Notes under the pieces: generated by a model
Told to the model about the DNA's origin: nothing
What the model saw: only the letters and a program-made list of their open reading frames with translations
Databases searched by the model: none
Translations under genes and position numbers: made by a program
Shown here: in pieces, positions 7,692 to 16,501 of the stretch
Layout of the letters: the number at the start of each line of letters is the position of its first letter
Numbering within the stretch: position 1 is the first letter of the stretch
NCBI RefSeq assembly: GCF_021531915.1
Contig: NZ_JAFBIV010000003.1
Location: forward strand, 124,001-188,000
Direction: 5' to 3'
DNA: 64,000 bases
Origin: Oscillibacter valericigenes
GTDB lineage: Bacteria > Bacillota > Clostridia > Oscillospirales > Oscillospiraceae

Positions 7692-8010
7692 TACAGGCCA
7701 TTGGCGGGAACCATGCGATAACCACCACCGAAAGCCGCACCCAGACCACCAAATGCGGGAAAGCACCATCTCTGTTCCCCCAAGGGAATAGCGCACCCGG
7801 TACAGGCCCTTAAGTTTGCACCGCAACGATCACGATGACCCCCGTATTTGCGGTCAACTTGACACAGCCGTGTCAAGTTGATCCGCCCAGCGTCTTTCTT
7901 TTCCACCGCTGCGGCGGCGACTTTTCTTTCGGCAAGACGAAAGAAAAGTGGGGGCCGCATTCCCGCCCGGCAAAGCCGGGCATCCCCCGTCCCCCGCCCC
8001 GTGGGCGGAC
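7692..8010 (+). repeat. dispersed structured repeat, family A, copy 1
   Basis: This fills most of the 404-base gap between pnp and mnmE. The 5' block (CCGAAAGCCGCACCCA ... AAATGCGGG ... CACCATCTCTGTTCCCC ... GCGCACCCGG) matches copies at 21176 and 56998. The 3' half is a row of hairpins: 7854-7865/7870-7881 (TCAACTTGACAC arms, AGCC loop), 7920-7931/7938-7949 (12 bp, GCAAGA loop) and 7965-7971/7975-7981 (7 bp, AAA loop). It ends about 25 bases before mnmE. No reading frame in it looks like a protein. It may be transcribed as a leader of mnmE. Confidence 0.8.
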
Positions 8011-8034
8011 ACCCCTATTCAAGGAGCTGATCTC

Positions 8035-9417
8035 ATGGACATCATCGCCGCCATCGCCACCGGCGGGAACCCCACCGCCATCGGCATCGTCCGGGTATCC
8101 GGCGAGGGCTGTTTCGCCCTCTGCGATAAGGTCTTCCGCGCCCTGAACGGCAAAGCGTTTTCCGCCCAAGAGCCCCGGAAGATGATCTACGGCGACATGC
8201 TGGACGCCGAAGGCCGCGTTATTGACCGGGGCCTGGCCATCCGGTTCCCCGGCCCCCGCAGCTACACCGGCGAGGACTCCGCCGAGTTCCACTGCCACGG
8301 CTCTCCCGTGGTGCTGCGGGAGCTTTTGAGCGCCCTCTTTGCCGCCGGAGCCCGGCAGGCCAAGGCAGGAGAATTCACCCGCCGTGCCTTTTTGAACGGG
8401 CAGCTGGACCTGACCCAGGCAGAGGCCGTCATCGACCTCATTGACGCGGAGACTGCCTCCGCTGCCCGGAACGCCGCCGCCCAGCTGGACGGCGGTCTGC
8501 GCCGGATGCTGGAGCCCATTCAGGACGCCCTGCTGGAGATCGCCTCGCGGTTCTACGCCGTGGTGGACTACCCCGACGAGGACATCGAGGACATCCAGCC
8601 GGAACAGGTGACGGAAGCCCTGGACACCGCTGACCGCCAGCTCACCTCCCTGCTGGCCACCTGCCAGCGGGGCAAGGTGCTGAAGTCCGGCGTCCGGACC
8701 GCCATTGTGGGACGGCCCAACGCCGGCAAGTCCTCCCTGCTCAACGCCCTGGTAGGGTATGAACGGGCCATCGTCACCGACATTCCCGGCACCACCCGGG
8801 ACACGGTGGAGGACACCGCCGTGGTGCGGGATGTGCTGCTGCGGCTGGTGGATACCGCCGGCATCCACGACACCGCCGACACCGTGGAGCGGCTGGGCGT
8901 GGAGCGCAGCCGGAGGGCCGTAGAGCAGGCCGACCTGGTGATCGTCGTGGTGGATGGCCTGACCGGCCCCACGGAAGCAGACCGGGAGATCCTGGAGCTG
9001 GCCAGCCGCGCACCCCATTGGATTCTTGGCCTCAGCAAGTCCGACCTGCTTCCCGACGGCTTCTGCCAGATCCTGAAGCGGCCCAAGGGGCTGCGGGGAC
9101 CGGATGAATGCCTGTCCTTCAGCTCTGTGGCTCCCGGTGGACTGCGCCTTCTGGAGGACGCCATCGCAGAGCTGTACCCCGCAGGCTCCCCCTCCCAGAC
9201 CGGAAGCCTTTTGACCGACCAGCGGCAGGAGGAAGCCGCCAGCCGGGCCCGGGACGCCGTCCGCCGGGCCAAAGCTGCCCTGGAGGGCGGTCTGACCCCC
9301 GACGCGGTGCTGACTGACGCAGAGGAGGCCCTGGAGGCCCTGGGTGAACTGACAGGCCGCACCGCCCGGGAGGAGATCATCTCCCGCATCTTTGAACGGT
9401 TCTGTGTCGGAAAATGA
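8035..9417 (+). CDS. mnmE: tRNA uridine-5-carboxymethylaminomethyl modification GTPase MnmE
   Basis: The 460-residue protein has the N-terminal folate-binding domain (IIAAIATGGNPTAIGIVRVSG), a helical domain with an inserted G domain (G1 GRPNAGKS near 226, switch region IPGTTRDT, G3 DTAGIHDT) and the C-terminal CVGK catalytic cysteine (Cys457). With MnmG it modifies the wobble uridine of tRNAs reading two-box codons. The G4 motif reads SKSD near 335 instead of the usual NKxD. ATG 8035 follows AAGGAG and gives the normal length. In many Firmicutes mnmE sits next to jag and mnmG; here both neighbours are absent and the gene lies 41 kb from jag. Confidence 0.97.
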   Translation: MDIIAAIATGGNPTAIGIVRVSGEGCFALCDKVFRALNGKAFSAQEPRKMIYGDMLDAEGRVIDRGLAIRFPGPRSYTGEDSAEFHCHGSPVVLRELLSALFAAGARQAKAGEFTRRAFLNGQLDLTQAEAVIDLIDAETASAARNAAAQLDGGLRRMLEPIQDALLEIASRFYAVVDYPDEDIEDIQPEQVTEALDTADRQLTSLLATCQRGKVLKSGVRTAIVGRPNAGKSSLLNALVGYERAIVTDIPGTTRDTVEDTAVVRDVLLRLVDTAGIHDTADTVERLGVERSRRAVEQADLVIVVVDGLTGPTEADREILELASRAPHWILGLSKSDLLPDGFCQILKRPKGLRGPDECLSFSSVAPGGLRLLEDAIAELYPAGSPSQTGSLLTDQRQEEAASRARDAVRRAKAALEGGLTPDAVLTDAEEALEALGELTGRTAREEIISRIFERFCVGK

Positions 9418-9450
9418 GAAAAATCCGGTTCCCATCTTTGCAAAATATGA

Positions 9451-9479
9451 TTTACAAAACTAGATTACAGTGGTAAAAT
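9451..9479 (+). promoter_or_regulatory. promoter of the DUF1836-degV-prmA unit
   Basis: TTTACA (9451-9456), a 17-base spacer and TAAAAT (9474-9479) make a good sigma-A promoter 42 bases before the DUF1836 start codon. Confidence 0.75.
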
Positions 9480-9521
9480 AGTCTCTGTACCAAGTTTCAA
9501 ACTGGAAAAGGAGGCTTTTGC

Positions 9522-10076
9522 ATGCAGGATCTGTCATCTCTGCTGGAATGTCTGCGGCAGCAGCGACCGGTGGAGTGGGAACAGCTTCCCGATTTCGCCC
9601 TGTATATGGACCAGGTCCTCAGCTACATGGACCGCCAGGTCATCCGCTTTGACGAGGACGACGGACTCACCGCCGCCATGGTGAACAACTACACAAAAAG
9701 CGGCCTGGTGCCCCGGGCCGAAGGCAAGAAATACAACCGGGACCACCTGGCCTATCTGACCGCCATCTGCGTCCTCAAGCATGTCATGTCCACCCGGGAC
9801 ATGGATCTGCTGATCAAGGAGGAGCTGCAGGGGGACCGGACCATTCCGGACAGCTACGCCGCCTTCTGCGGCAGTCTGGATAAGGCCCTGACCCTGACCG
9901 CCGACGAGATGGAGGCCCAGGCTCCGGACCAGTCCCTGGCAGACGCCGCCATCCACTTCGCCCTGCTGAGCTATGCCGCCGGCGTGGCCAGCAGCCGGTA
10001 TGTGACCCTCCTGCGGCAGCAGAAGGAATCCGCCCAGGAAACCCACGGAAAAAAATCCAAGAAGGAGCATGATTGA
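9522..10076 (+). CDS. DUF1836 domain protein (MerR-like)
   Basis: The 184-residue protein carries the DUF1836 core: PDFALYMDQVLSYMDRQ, then AAMVNNYTKSGLVPRAEGKKYNRDHLAYLTAICVLKHV, which reads like a MerR-type winged helix (the segment YTKSGLVP is typical). This family is common in Clostridia and Bacilli and is presumed DNA-binding, but no target is known. AAAAGGAGG precedes the ATG. It opens a three-gene run with degV and prmA and nearly abuts degV. Confidence 0.85.
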   Translation: MQDLSSLLECLRQQRPVEWEQLPDFALYMDQVLSYMDRQVIRFDEDDGLTAAMVNNYTKSGLVPRAEGKKYNRDHLAYLTAICVLKHVMSTRDMDLLIKEELQGDRTIPDSYAAFCGSLDKALTLTADEMEAQAPDQSLADAAIHFALLSYAAGVASSRYVTLLRQQKESAQETHGKKSKKEHD

Positions 10077-10077
10077 T

Positions 10078-10950
10078 ATGAGAGACTTTGTCATCATGAC
10101 CGACAGCTGCTGCGACATGACCGCTCAAATGGCGGAGGAGCTGGAGCTGAAAGTCCTTCCCCTGAGCCTGCTGATGGGCCAGGATACGTACCGCAACTGG
10201 CTGGACGGCCGGGAGATCGGCTTCCATGACTTCTATGAGCGCATCCGGGCAGGCGCCACCGCCACCACCTCCGCCATCAGCGTGGGTGATTTTGAGGAGG
10301 CCATGCGGCCCATTCTGCAGGAGGGCAGGGACATTCTGTACCTGGCCTTCTCCTCCGGCCTGTCCACCACCTACCAGTCCGCCGTCATTGCGGCAGACGG
10401 CCTGCGGGAGGAATTCCCCGACGCCAAAATTTACACGGTGGACTCTCTGGCCGCCTCTCTGGGCCAGGGCCTGTTCGTCTATCTCTGCGCGCAGCAGAAG
10501 CGGGCGGGAAAAACGATTGACGAGGTCCGGGACTACGCCGAAGAGATCAAGCTGAAGGTCTGCCACTGGTTCACCGTGGACGATCTGAACCACCTGAAGC
10601 GGGGCGGCCGCATCAGCGCCGCCACTGCCCTGTTCGGCACCATGTTGACCATCAAGCCCGTGCTGCATGTGGATGACGAGGGCCACCTGATCTCCGTCAG
10701 CAAGGCCCGGGGCCGGAAGGCCTCCCTGCTGGCTCTGGTGGACCGGATGGAGAAGACTGCCATCGACCCCAAGAACCAGACCGTCTTCATCAGCCACGGC
10801 GACTGTGAGGCCGACGCCCAGTTCGTGGCCGACGAGGTCCGCCGCCGCTTCGGCACGGAGGACATCCACATCAACTACGTGGGCCCCGTCATCGGCAACC
10901 ACTCCGGTCCGGGCACCCTGGCTCTGTTCTTCCTGGGCACTGAACGATAA
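10078..10950 (+). CDS. DegV family fatty-acid-binding protein
   Basis: This 290-residue protein has the DegV hallmarks: FVIMTDSCCDMTAQMAEE at the start, the segment TTSAISVGDFEE, SSGLSTTYQSA and HLKRGGRISAATALFG. DegV/FakB proteins bind a fatty acid and, with the kinase FakA, present it for phosphorylation into phospholipid synthesis. No fakA is nearby, so its partner would be encoded elsewhere. The ATG at 10078 is preferred because GGAG is about 10 bases upstream; an in-frame ATG at 10069 is almost touching that site. Confidence 0.93.
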   Translation: MRDFVIMTDSCCDMTAQMAEELELKVLPLSLLMGQDTYRNWLDGREIGFHDFYERIRAGATATTSAISVGDFEEAMRPILQEGRDILYLAFSSGLSTTYQSAVIAADGLREEFPDAKIYTVDSLAASLGQGLFVYLCAQQKRAGKTIDEVRDYAEEIKLKVCHWFTVDDLNHLKRGGRISAATALFGTMLTIKPVLHVDDEGHLISVSKARGRKASLLALVDRMEKTAIDPKNQTVFISHGDCEADAQFVADEVRRRFGTEDIHINYVGPVIGNHSGPGTLALFFLGTER

Positions 10951-10970
10951 CACAGGAGGCTTCTCAACAT

Positions 10971-11927
10971 ATGAACTGGCTGGAACTTCACATCGACACT
11001 ACCCACGCCGGATTGGACACGGTGACGGCCATGCTGTCCGCCCTGGACATTGACGGCGTCATCATCGACGACGAGACCGACTTCCAGGACTTCCTGGAAA
11101 ACAACCACCAATACTGGGACTATGTGGACGAGGACCTGGAAAAGGCCATGGCCGGCAAGTCCCGCATCACCTTCTACCTGCTGGCCAACGACACCGGCTA
11201 CGGCAAGCTGGGCGAGGTCCGGGTGGCTCTGCAGAAACTGAAGGAGAGCCGGGATGACTGCGGCACCCTGCTGCTGAGCATGGAGAACATCCAGGACGCC
11301 GACTGGGAGACCAGCTGGAAGAAGTATTACAAACCCCTTGAGATCGGCGACCGGCTGCTGGTCATCCCCCAGTGGGAGACCGCCGATCCCAAGGGCAGAG
11401 TCCCCCTGATCCTGGACCCCGGCCTGACCTTCGGCACCGGCAGCCACGCCACCACCCGCCTGTGCCTGACGGCCCTGGAAAAAGCCGTTCAGGGCGGCGA
11501 GCGGGTACTGGACCTGGGCTGCGGCAGCGGCATTCTGTCCATCGCCGCCCTGCGGCTGGGCGCCGCGGAGGCCACCGCCGTGGACATTGACGACAAGTGC
11601 CTGACGGTGGCCTATGACAACGCCGCCCTCAACGGCATCGGCAAGGACACCTATACCGTGAAGGTAGGCAACGTCCTCACTGACGAGGCCATGCGGGCCC
11701 AACTGGGCGGCGGCTATCAGATCGTCCTGGCCAACATCGTGGCGGACGTCATTATCGGCCTGGCTCCCCTGGTGCGGTCCATGCTGGCCCCCGGCGGCCT
11801 GTTCCTCTGCTCCGGCATCATCGACACCCGGGCCGAGGAGGTGGCGGACAAGCTCCGGGAAGCGGGGCTTGTGATCGAAGAGACCCGCTCTGCCGAGGGC
11901 TGGTTCGCCTACACCTGTCATTTCTGA
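10971..11927 (+). CDS. prmA: ribosomal protein L11 methyltransferase
   Basis: This 318-residue protein has the PrmA layout: an N-terminal substrate-recognition domain, then an AdoMet-binding Rossmann domain with VLDLGCGSGILSIAALRLGA (motif I, near 180) and the LANIVADVI motif in place of the NPPY-like segment. It trimethylates ribosomal protein L11. ACAGGAGG lies upstream of the ATG at 10971. It follows degV by 20 bases and is the last gene with an obvious link to that transcription unit. Confidence 0.96.
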   Translation: MNWLELHIDTTHAGLDTVTAMLSALDIDGVIIDDETDFQDFLENNHQYWDYVDEDLEKAMAGKSRITFYLLANDTGYGKLGEVRVALQKLKESRDDCGTLLLSMENIQDADWETSWKKYYKPLEIGDRLLVIPQWETADPKGRVPLILDPGLTFGTGSHATTRLCLTALEKAVQGGERVLDLGCGSGILSIAALRLGAAEATAVDIDDKCLTVAYDNAALNGIGKDTYTVKVGNVLTDEAMRAQLGGGYQIVLANIVADVIIGLAPLVRSMLAPGGLFLCSGIIDTRAEEVADKLREAGLVIEETRSAEGWFAYTCHF

Positions 11928-11947
11928 CTCCACAAGGGGGTTTTCCT

Positions 11948-12931
11948 TTGCAAAAGCTGTCCCGGTGGGACCGGTTCCTCGGTTCCTACTTTCCCTGGTT
12001 CGTCCTGGCCTGCGCCACTACCGGCGTTCTGTTTCCCGACACCTTTTCCTGGCTCAACGGCAGCATCACCATGGGCCTGTTCGCTTTCATGACCTTTGCC
12101 AACAGCCTGGGCGGCGGCTTCCGGGAGCTGGGGCGGGTATTCCTCCGGCCCTTGCCGGTGGTGGTCACCCTGCTCCTGCTCCATGTGGTCATCCCCCTGC
12201 TGACGCTGGGCCTTGGAAATCTGCTGTTCCCGGACGCCCCCCTGTTTACCATCGGCCTGGTGCTGGAATACGTCATCCCCACCGGAGTGGCCTCTCTCAT
12301 GTGGGTGGGCATCTGCGGCGGCAATGCGCCCCTCTGCCTCTCCATCGTCCTGCTGGACACCCTGGCGGCTCCCGTGGTGATCCCCCTGTCCCTCAAGCTG
12401 CTGGTGGGCTCCGTGGTGGAGGTGGACACCTGGGGCATGATGGGCGACATGATGGTGATGGTGGCCCTGCCCGCTCTGGCGGCCATGACGGTGTACCAAG
12501 TCACCGGAGGCCAGGCGGCTATGACGCTGAAGCCCAGACTTGCGCTGTTCGCCAAACTGGCCCTGCTGACCGTCATCACCGCCAACGCCACCTCCTGTTC
12601 CTCTTTCCTGCGCAGTATCGACGGCACGCTGGTACTGGTGATGGCGGCGGTGTTTCTGCTGTGCCTGTTTGGGTTTCTGGCGGGCTACTGGGCAGCGAAG
12701 CTCCTGGGGCTGGATTTCCCCACCCGGGCGACCATGTGCCTGAACACCGGTCTCAGGAACATCAGCGCCGGGTCGGTGCTGGCGCTGCAATACTTCCCCG
12801 CCCAGGTGGTCTTTCCCGTTGCCTTCTCGCCGCTGTTTTTACAGTTCACCACTTCCATCATTGTGAAAGTCCTGATGCGGACCCCCTCCGGGCGGGCATA
12901 CGCCGCAAAAAAAGAAGACATTTCCGTATAA
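11948..12931 (+). CDS. bile acid:sodium symporter (BASS) family transporter
   Basis: A 327-residue integral membrane protein with about ten hydrophobic segments and the BASS/SBF features: glycine-rich helices, a VIPTGVASLMWVGI segment near residue 112 and the terminal-half motif TMCLNTGLRNISAGSVLALQYFP. The family moves organic anions or vitamins with sodium; despite the name most bacterial members do not move bile acids, and the substrate is unknown. Translation seems to start at TTG 11948, with AAGGGGG upstream; no better ATG exists nearby. It follows prmA by 20 bases and ends at a strong terminator. Confidence 0.85.
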   Translation: MQKLSRWDRFLGSYFPWFVLACATTGVLFPDTFSWLNGSITMGLFAFMTFANSLGGGFRELGRVFLRPLPVVVTLLLLHVVIPLLTLGLGNLLFPDAPLFTIGLVLEYVIPTGVASLMWVGICGGNAPLCLSIVLLDTLAAPVVIPLSLKLLVGSVVEVDTWGMMGDMMVMVALPALAAMTVYQVTGGQAAMTLKPRLALFAKLALLTVITANATSCSSFLRSIDGTLVLVMAAVFLLCLFGFLAGYWAAKLLGLDFPTRATMCLNTGLRNISAGSVLALQYFPAQVVFPVAFSPLFLQFTTSIIVKVLMRTPSGRAYAAKKEDISV

Positions 12932-12942
12932 CGAACAATTTT

Positions 12943-12971
12943 GTGCGTGGCAAAAGCCGCGCACTTTTTTT
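12943..12971 (+). terminator. terminator after the BASS transporter
   Basis: Stem GTGCGTGGC (12943-12951) / GCCGCGCAC (12956-12964), AAAA loop, followed by seven T. It ends the DUF1836-degV-prmA-BASS run. Confidence 0.92.
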
Positions 12972-13057
12972 GCCGCTGTGGCCACTCTTCGACAGGATAC
13001 ACCCGACTTTTCGTCTTTTATTGGGTAAAATGGTAAAAACCGGAAGGAAGTGAATCC

Positions 13058-13858
13058 ATGAAGCCGACCATCCAAGTGCTGCAGCTGCCTGCGGAGGAGA
13101 TCCGCCCCAATCCCCGCCAGCCCCGCCGGGTCTTTGACGAAACGGGGCTGCGTGAGCTGGCGGACTCCATCCGCACCCACGGCGTCCTCCAGCCCCTGAC
13201 GGTCCGCCGCACGGCGGAGGGCTGGGAGCTGATCGCCGGAGAACGGCGCCTGCGAGCCTCCCGGCTGGCGGGACTGGAGACCGTCCCCTGTATTGAGAGC
13301 ACCGCCGGCGACGAGGAATCCGCCCTGCTGGCCCTGATCGAAAACCTGCAGCGGCAGGACTTGCACTACTTTGAGGAGGCCGCCGCCATCGGGGATTACA
13401 TCCACCGGACCGGCATCACCCAGGAGGAGGCCGCCCGACAGCTGGGCCGCAGCCCCTCGGCCCTGGCCAACAAGCTGCGGCTGCTGCGGCTCTCCCCCGC
13501 TTGCCGGGAGCAGCTGGTGCAAAGCGGCCTGACAGAGCGCCACGCCCGGTGCCTGCTGCGGCTGGAGGACGAATCGGAGCGGCTGGCGGCCCTCAAGTAC
13601 ATCGCGGACCACCAGCTGAACGTGGCCCAGACGGAGCAGTACATCGAGCGGCGGCTGGCAGCCCTGCAGACTACGCCCCCGGCGGGACGGCGGACCTTCA
13701 TTCTCAAGGATGTACGGCTGTTCCTCAACAGCGTGGACCACGGCCTGCGGCTCATCCGCAGTGCCGGGGTGAACGCCGCCTGTGACCGCCAGGAGACGGA
13801 AGAGGACATTCTTCTGACCATTCGCATCCCCAAGCAGCGGGCGCCAAAAGTGCCCTGA
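13058..13858 (+). CDS. noc: nucleoid occlusion protein Noc (ParB family)
   Basis: The 266-residue protein has the ParB/Srx-type N domain (EIRPNPRQPRR, GERRLRAS at 61-68, ENLQRQDLHYFEEA) and a helix-turn-helix with RSPSALANKLRLLRL. The NKLRLL ending is the form I associate with Noc, while the true ParB of this window has NALRLL. Both families bind CTP and slide on DNA; Noc binds its own sites and keeps the division septum off the nucleoid. It lies 15 kb from parA-parB instead of beside them. I saw no convincing Noc site in the window. GGAAGGAAG precedes the ATG. Confidence 0.85.
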   Translation: MKPTIQVLQLPAEEIRPNPRQPRRVFDETGLRELADSIRTHGVLQPLTVRRTAEGWELIAGERRLRASRLAGLETVPCIESTAGDEESALLALIENLQRQDLHYFEEAAAIGDYIHRTGITQEEAARQLGRSPSALANKLRLLRLSPACREQLVQSGLTERHARCLLRLEDESERLAALKYIADHQLNVAQTEQYIERRLAALQTTPPAGRRTFILKDVRLFLNSVDHGLRLIRSAGVNAACDRQETEEDILLTIRIPKQRAPKVP

Positions 13859-13876
13859 TTGTTACGGGATTGTAAT

Positions 13877-13904
13877 TTGTTTTTCCCCAAACCTGTGTTA
13901 AAAT
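13877..13904 (+). promoter_or_regulatory. probable promoter of the VanW gene
   Basis: TAAAAT (13899-13904) with TTGTTT 16 bases upstream (13877-13882), in the gap between noc and the VanW-type gene. The -35 is weak. Confidence 0.45.
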
Positions 13905-13964
13905 GGGAAACTGAGCATAGAGTGTTCTGTGCCTGTCCACATTTGAAACAACAGGAGGGGCTTC

Positions 13965-15782
13965 ATGGAGCAGACGACAAACGAAGCCAGCGTGCAGAAA
14001 AAAGGCGGTGCCCGACTGCAGAAGCCGGAGGCCGTAAAATCCGGCAGCAAAAAGCCGCTGGCGGTCCTGGGGATCGTCGTGGGCGTGCTGGTGCTGGCCT
14101 ATGTGGGCCTATGCGCCTATGCCGGGTCTCTGAATACCTTTTACCCCAATTATCACATCAACGGCATCGCCGTGGGCGGGATGACCGTGGACCAGGCGTC
14201 CCGGGCGCTGGCGGCGGAACTGCCGGAGCAGGCCATGGCTCTCCACTGCGGGGATGATCCGGTCAAATTGGGCTGGCCTTCGGACTCCCTCCCCCCTGTG
14301 ACTCTGGGGGAGCTTGGCTATACGGAGGAGCGCTGCGGCGCCATTGCCCAGCGCCTGTTTGACCAGCAGAGGAGCATCGGCTTTTTCAGCCGGGGCAGCC
14401 GGTTCCTGTCCGCTCAGTTTTCCTCCACGGGGGACACGGTCTCCAGCGAGGACATGGATGCGACTGTTTTTCAGGAGCGGGTGACCCAGCTGGCGCAGGA
14501 GCTGGCCCTGGAGCCCCAGGACACCACTTACTCCATCGGTGAGAACAGCATCTCCATCACCAAGGCCGTCAACGGGCGCTCCGTCAAGGAGGACGCCCTG
14601 GCCGATGCGCTGATGCATGCCATTAGTACATACGGCGCCCAGGGAGAGTTGATCGCTTACATCAGCTTTGCCCATTTCAACCCCTGGAACCTGACGGCCC
14701 AGGCCATCCACGACGAGGTGGCCGCCGAGATGAAGAACGCCGGGTACGATCCGGAGACCAAATCCATCACCCCGGAGCAGCTGGGAGCGGACTTCGACGT
14801 GACCGCCGCCCAGAAAGCGCTGGACGCTGCGGACCCCGGTGAGACCGTGGAAATTCCCGCTGTCATTGAGTACCCCACCGTCACCGCCGAGACCCTAAAA
14901 GGTGTCCTGTTCCGGGACGTACTGGGCGAGGCCAAAACCAAGGTGGGCGGCACCGCCGCACGCATCTCCAACGTAAAGCTGTCCGCTTCCTCCATCAACG
15001 GCCATGTGATGAACAGCGGCGACGTGTTCTCCTATAACGGCGTGGTGGGCAAGCGGACCGCCGCCAACGGCTATCAGCCCGCTCCCGCCTATGTGAAGGG
15101 CGAGACGGTGGACGAGATCGGCGGCGGCATCTGCCAGACCTCCTCCACGTTGTATCTGGCCTGCCTGCGGGGCAACCTGGAGATCACGGAGCGCCACGCT
15201 CACCGCTACATTCCCGCCTACATCGCCGCCGGCATGGACGCCACCGTGTCCTGGGGCGGCCCGGACTACAAATTTACCAACAATACCGACTATCCCATCA
15301 AGATCGTCACCAGCTATGAGGGCGGCTATCTGACGGTGAAGGTGCTGGGCACCAACGTCACCGGCATCACCGCCAAAATGACCAACGAGAAGCTGTCCAC
15401 CACCGATTTCCAGGTGGTGTACGAGGACGATCCCACCCTGGCCCCCGGCACGGAGCAGGTCAAGACCACGCCCTACACCGGGTCCAAGTGGAAGACCTAC
15501 CGCCACCTGTACGATGCCAACGGCAAGCTGATCTCCACCACCTACGAGGATACCAGCGACTACAAGGCCCGGAACAAGGTCATCCTAAAGGGTCCCGCTG
15601 CCGCCGCATCCACGGACCCCACTGTCCCCGCCGTCAGCCCCGGCACCCCGGAGACGCCGCCCACCTCCACGGAAACACCGGCGGTGGAGACACCCGCCGT
15701 GCCGGAGACGCCGCCGGACACACCTGCGGAGCCCGCCGACGGTCCCGCCATCATCGTCATGCCGGAGGAACCTGAATTCTGA
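13965..15782 (+). CDS. VanW family membrane-anchored cell-wall protein
   Basis: The 605-residue protein has a short cytoplasmic tail, one membrane anchor (about 28-48), a large extracytoplasmic region with repeated peptidoglycan-binding-like segments (IHDEVAAEMKNAGYDPETKSI type) and a VanW domain (DVFSYNGVVGKRTAANGY, then GGGICQTSSTLYLACL and the HRYIPAYI-A-GMDATV segment, residues about 345-470). A Pro/Thr/Glu-rich tail ends the protein. VanW is named from vancomycin-resistance clusters, but its biochemical role is not established; an envelope function is likely. AGGAGGGG precedes the ATG and a strong terminator follows, so it is a single-gene unit. Confidence 0.92.
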   Translation: MEQTTNEASVQKKGGARLQKPEAVKSGSKKPLAVLGIVVGVLVLAYVGLCAYAGSLNTFYPNYHINGIAVGGMTVDQASRALAAELPEQAMALHCGDDPVKLGWPSDSLPPVTLGELGYTEERCGAIAQRLFDQQRSIGFFSRGSRFLSAQFSSTGDTVSSEDMDATVFQERVTQLAQELALEPQDTTYSIGENSISITKAVNGRSVKEDALADALMHAISTYGAQGELIAYISFAHFNPWNLTAQAIHDEVAAEMKNAGYDPETKSITPEQLGADFDVTAAQKALDAADPGETVEIPAVIEYPTVTAETLKGVLFRDVLGEAKTKVGGTAARISNVKLSASSINGHVMNSGDVFSYNGVVGKRTAANGYQPAPAYVKGETVDEIGGGICQTSSTLYLACLRGNLEITERHAHRYIPAYIAAGMDATVSWGGPDYKFTNNTDYPIKIVTSYEGGYLTVKVLGTNVTGITAKMTNEKLSTTDFQVVYEDDPTLAPGTEQVKTTPYTGSKWKTYRHLYDANGKLISTTYEDTSDYKARNKVILKGPAAAASTDPTVPAVSPGTPETPPTSTETPAVETPAVPETPPDTPAEPADGPAIIVMPEEPEF

Positions 15783-15785
15783 AAC

Positions 15786-15823
15786 AAAAGAGATCGCTTT
15801 TTTGAAAAAGCGATCTCTTTTTT
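15786..15823 (+). terminator. terminator after the VanW gene
   Basis: AAAGAGATCGCTTTTT pairs with AAAAAGCGATCTCTTT around a short loop, and runs into further T residues. Starts five bases after the stop. Confidence 0.93.
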
Positions 15824-15877
15824 CGCCTTTTTGGGCATACTATGAATAAATTTCGACGGATTTGGGAGGGGAATTTC

Positions 15878-16501
15878 ATGGAAAAATACCGGTGGCTGCC
15901 GCTGGCAGCGCTGCTGGCGGGAACACTGGCCCTGTGGCCCCTGCGGGACCAGCTGACGGCAGAGCGCATCGCCGCCTGGTCTCCCCGGGAGACAGGACTG
16001 GCAGCGGTTTTTCTGCTGGCCCTGTACGCCGTCAAGAGCCTGTCGGTGGCCTTCCCCCTCTCCGCCCTGGAGGCCGCCGGGGGACTGCTGTTCCCTTTGC
16101 CCGCCGCCCTGGCCGTAAACCTGTTGGGGGTGCTGACGGCGCAGGTGATCCCTTTTCTCCTGGGCCGCCGGGAGCAGGCAGCGCTGGAGACCCTGACAGC
16201 GCGGCATCCCCGCCTGGCGGCCCTGCGGCCCAGAGACCGTCCGGGCCGGTCCGTGTTCCTGCTGCGGCTGGCGGGTGCCACTCCCGGAGACCTGGTGAGC
16301 CTGTATCTGGGGGCCTCCGGGGTGCCCCTTCGGGCCTATCTTACCGGCGGTACCCTGGGGAGTTTGCCCCGGGTGGCCGCCGCCACGGTACTGGGAGCGG
16401 CCCTGTGGGAAATTGGCAGTCCCCGGTTCTGGCTGTCCCTGCTGCCCGGGGCGGCGCTGACAGGACTGTCGCTTGTCTTGTGGCGACTGTGGAAACCGTA
16501 A
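15878..16501 (+). CDS. VTT-domain (DedA/TVP38) membrane protein
   Basis: A 207-residue polytopic protein with about five or six membrane segments. The central part (LYAVKSLSVAFPLSALEAAGGLLFPLPAAL, later LRLAGATPGDLVSLYLGASGVPLRAYL) has the layout of the VTT domain, whose members are linked to lipid scrambling or undecaprenyl-phosphate recycling. The usual phenylalanine/arginine pattern of the re-entrant loops is only partly present. ATG 15878 is chosen because GGGAGGGG lies just upstream; an earlier ATG at 15842 has no ribosome site. It converges on the dnaI-like gene across a shared terminator. Confidence 0.78.
   Translation: MEKYRWLPLAALLAGTLALWPLRDQLTAERIAAWSPRETGLAAVFLLALYAVKSLSVAFPLSALEAAGGLLFPLPAALAVNLLGVLTAQVIPFLLGRREQAALETLTARHPRLAALRPRDRPGRSVFLLRLAGATPGDLVSLYLGASGVPLRAYLTGGTLGSLPRVAAATVLGAALWEIGSPRFWLSLLPGAALTGLSLVLWRLWKP

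Noticed and set aside
7623-7826. Short minus-strand frames in repeats A (similar words such as GGTEMVL occur in copies 1 and 2)
   Set aside because: The likeness follows from shared nucleotide sequence; frames are not conserved across all three copies and lack ribosome sites.
5483-7960. An open frame of about 825 codons opposite pnp
   Set aside because: Same cause as above; pnp has all catalytic domains and the antisense product is low-complexity.
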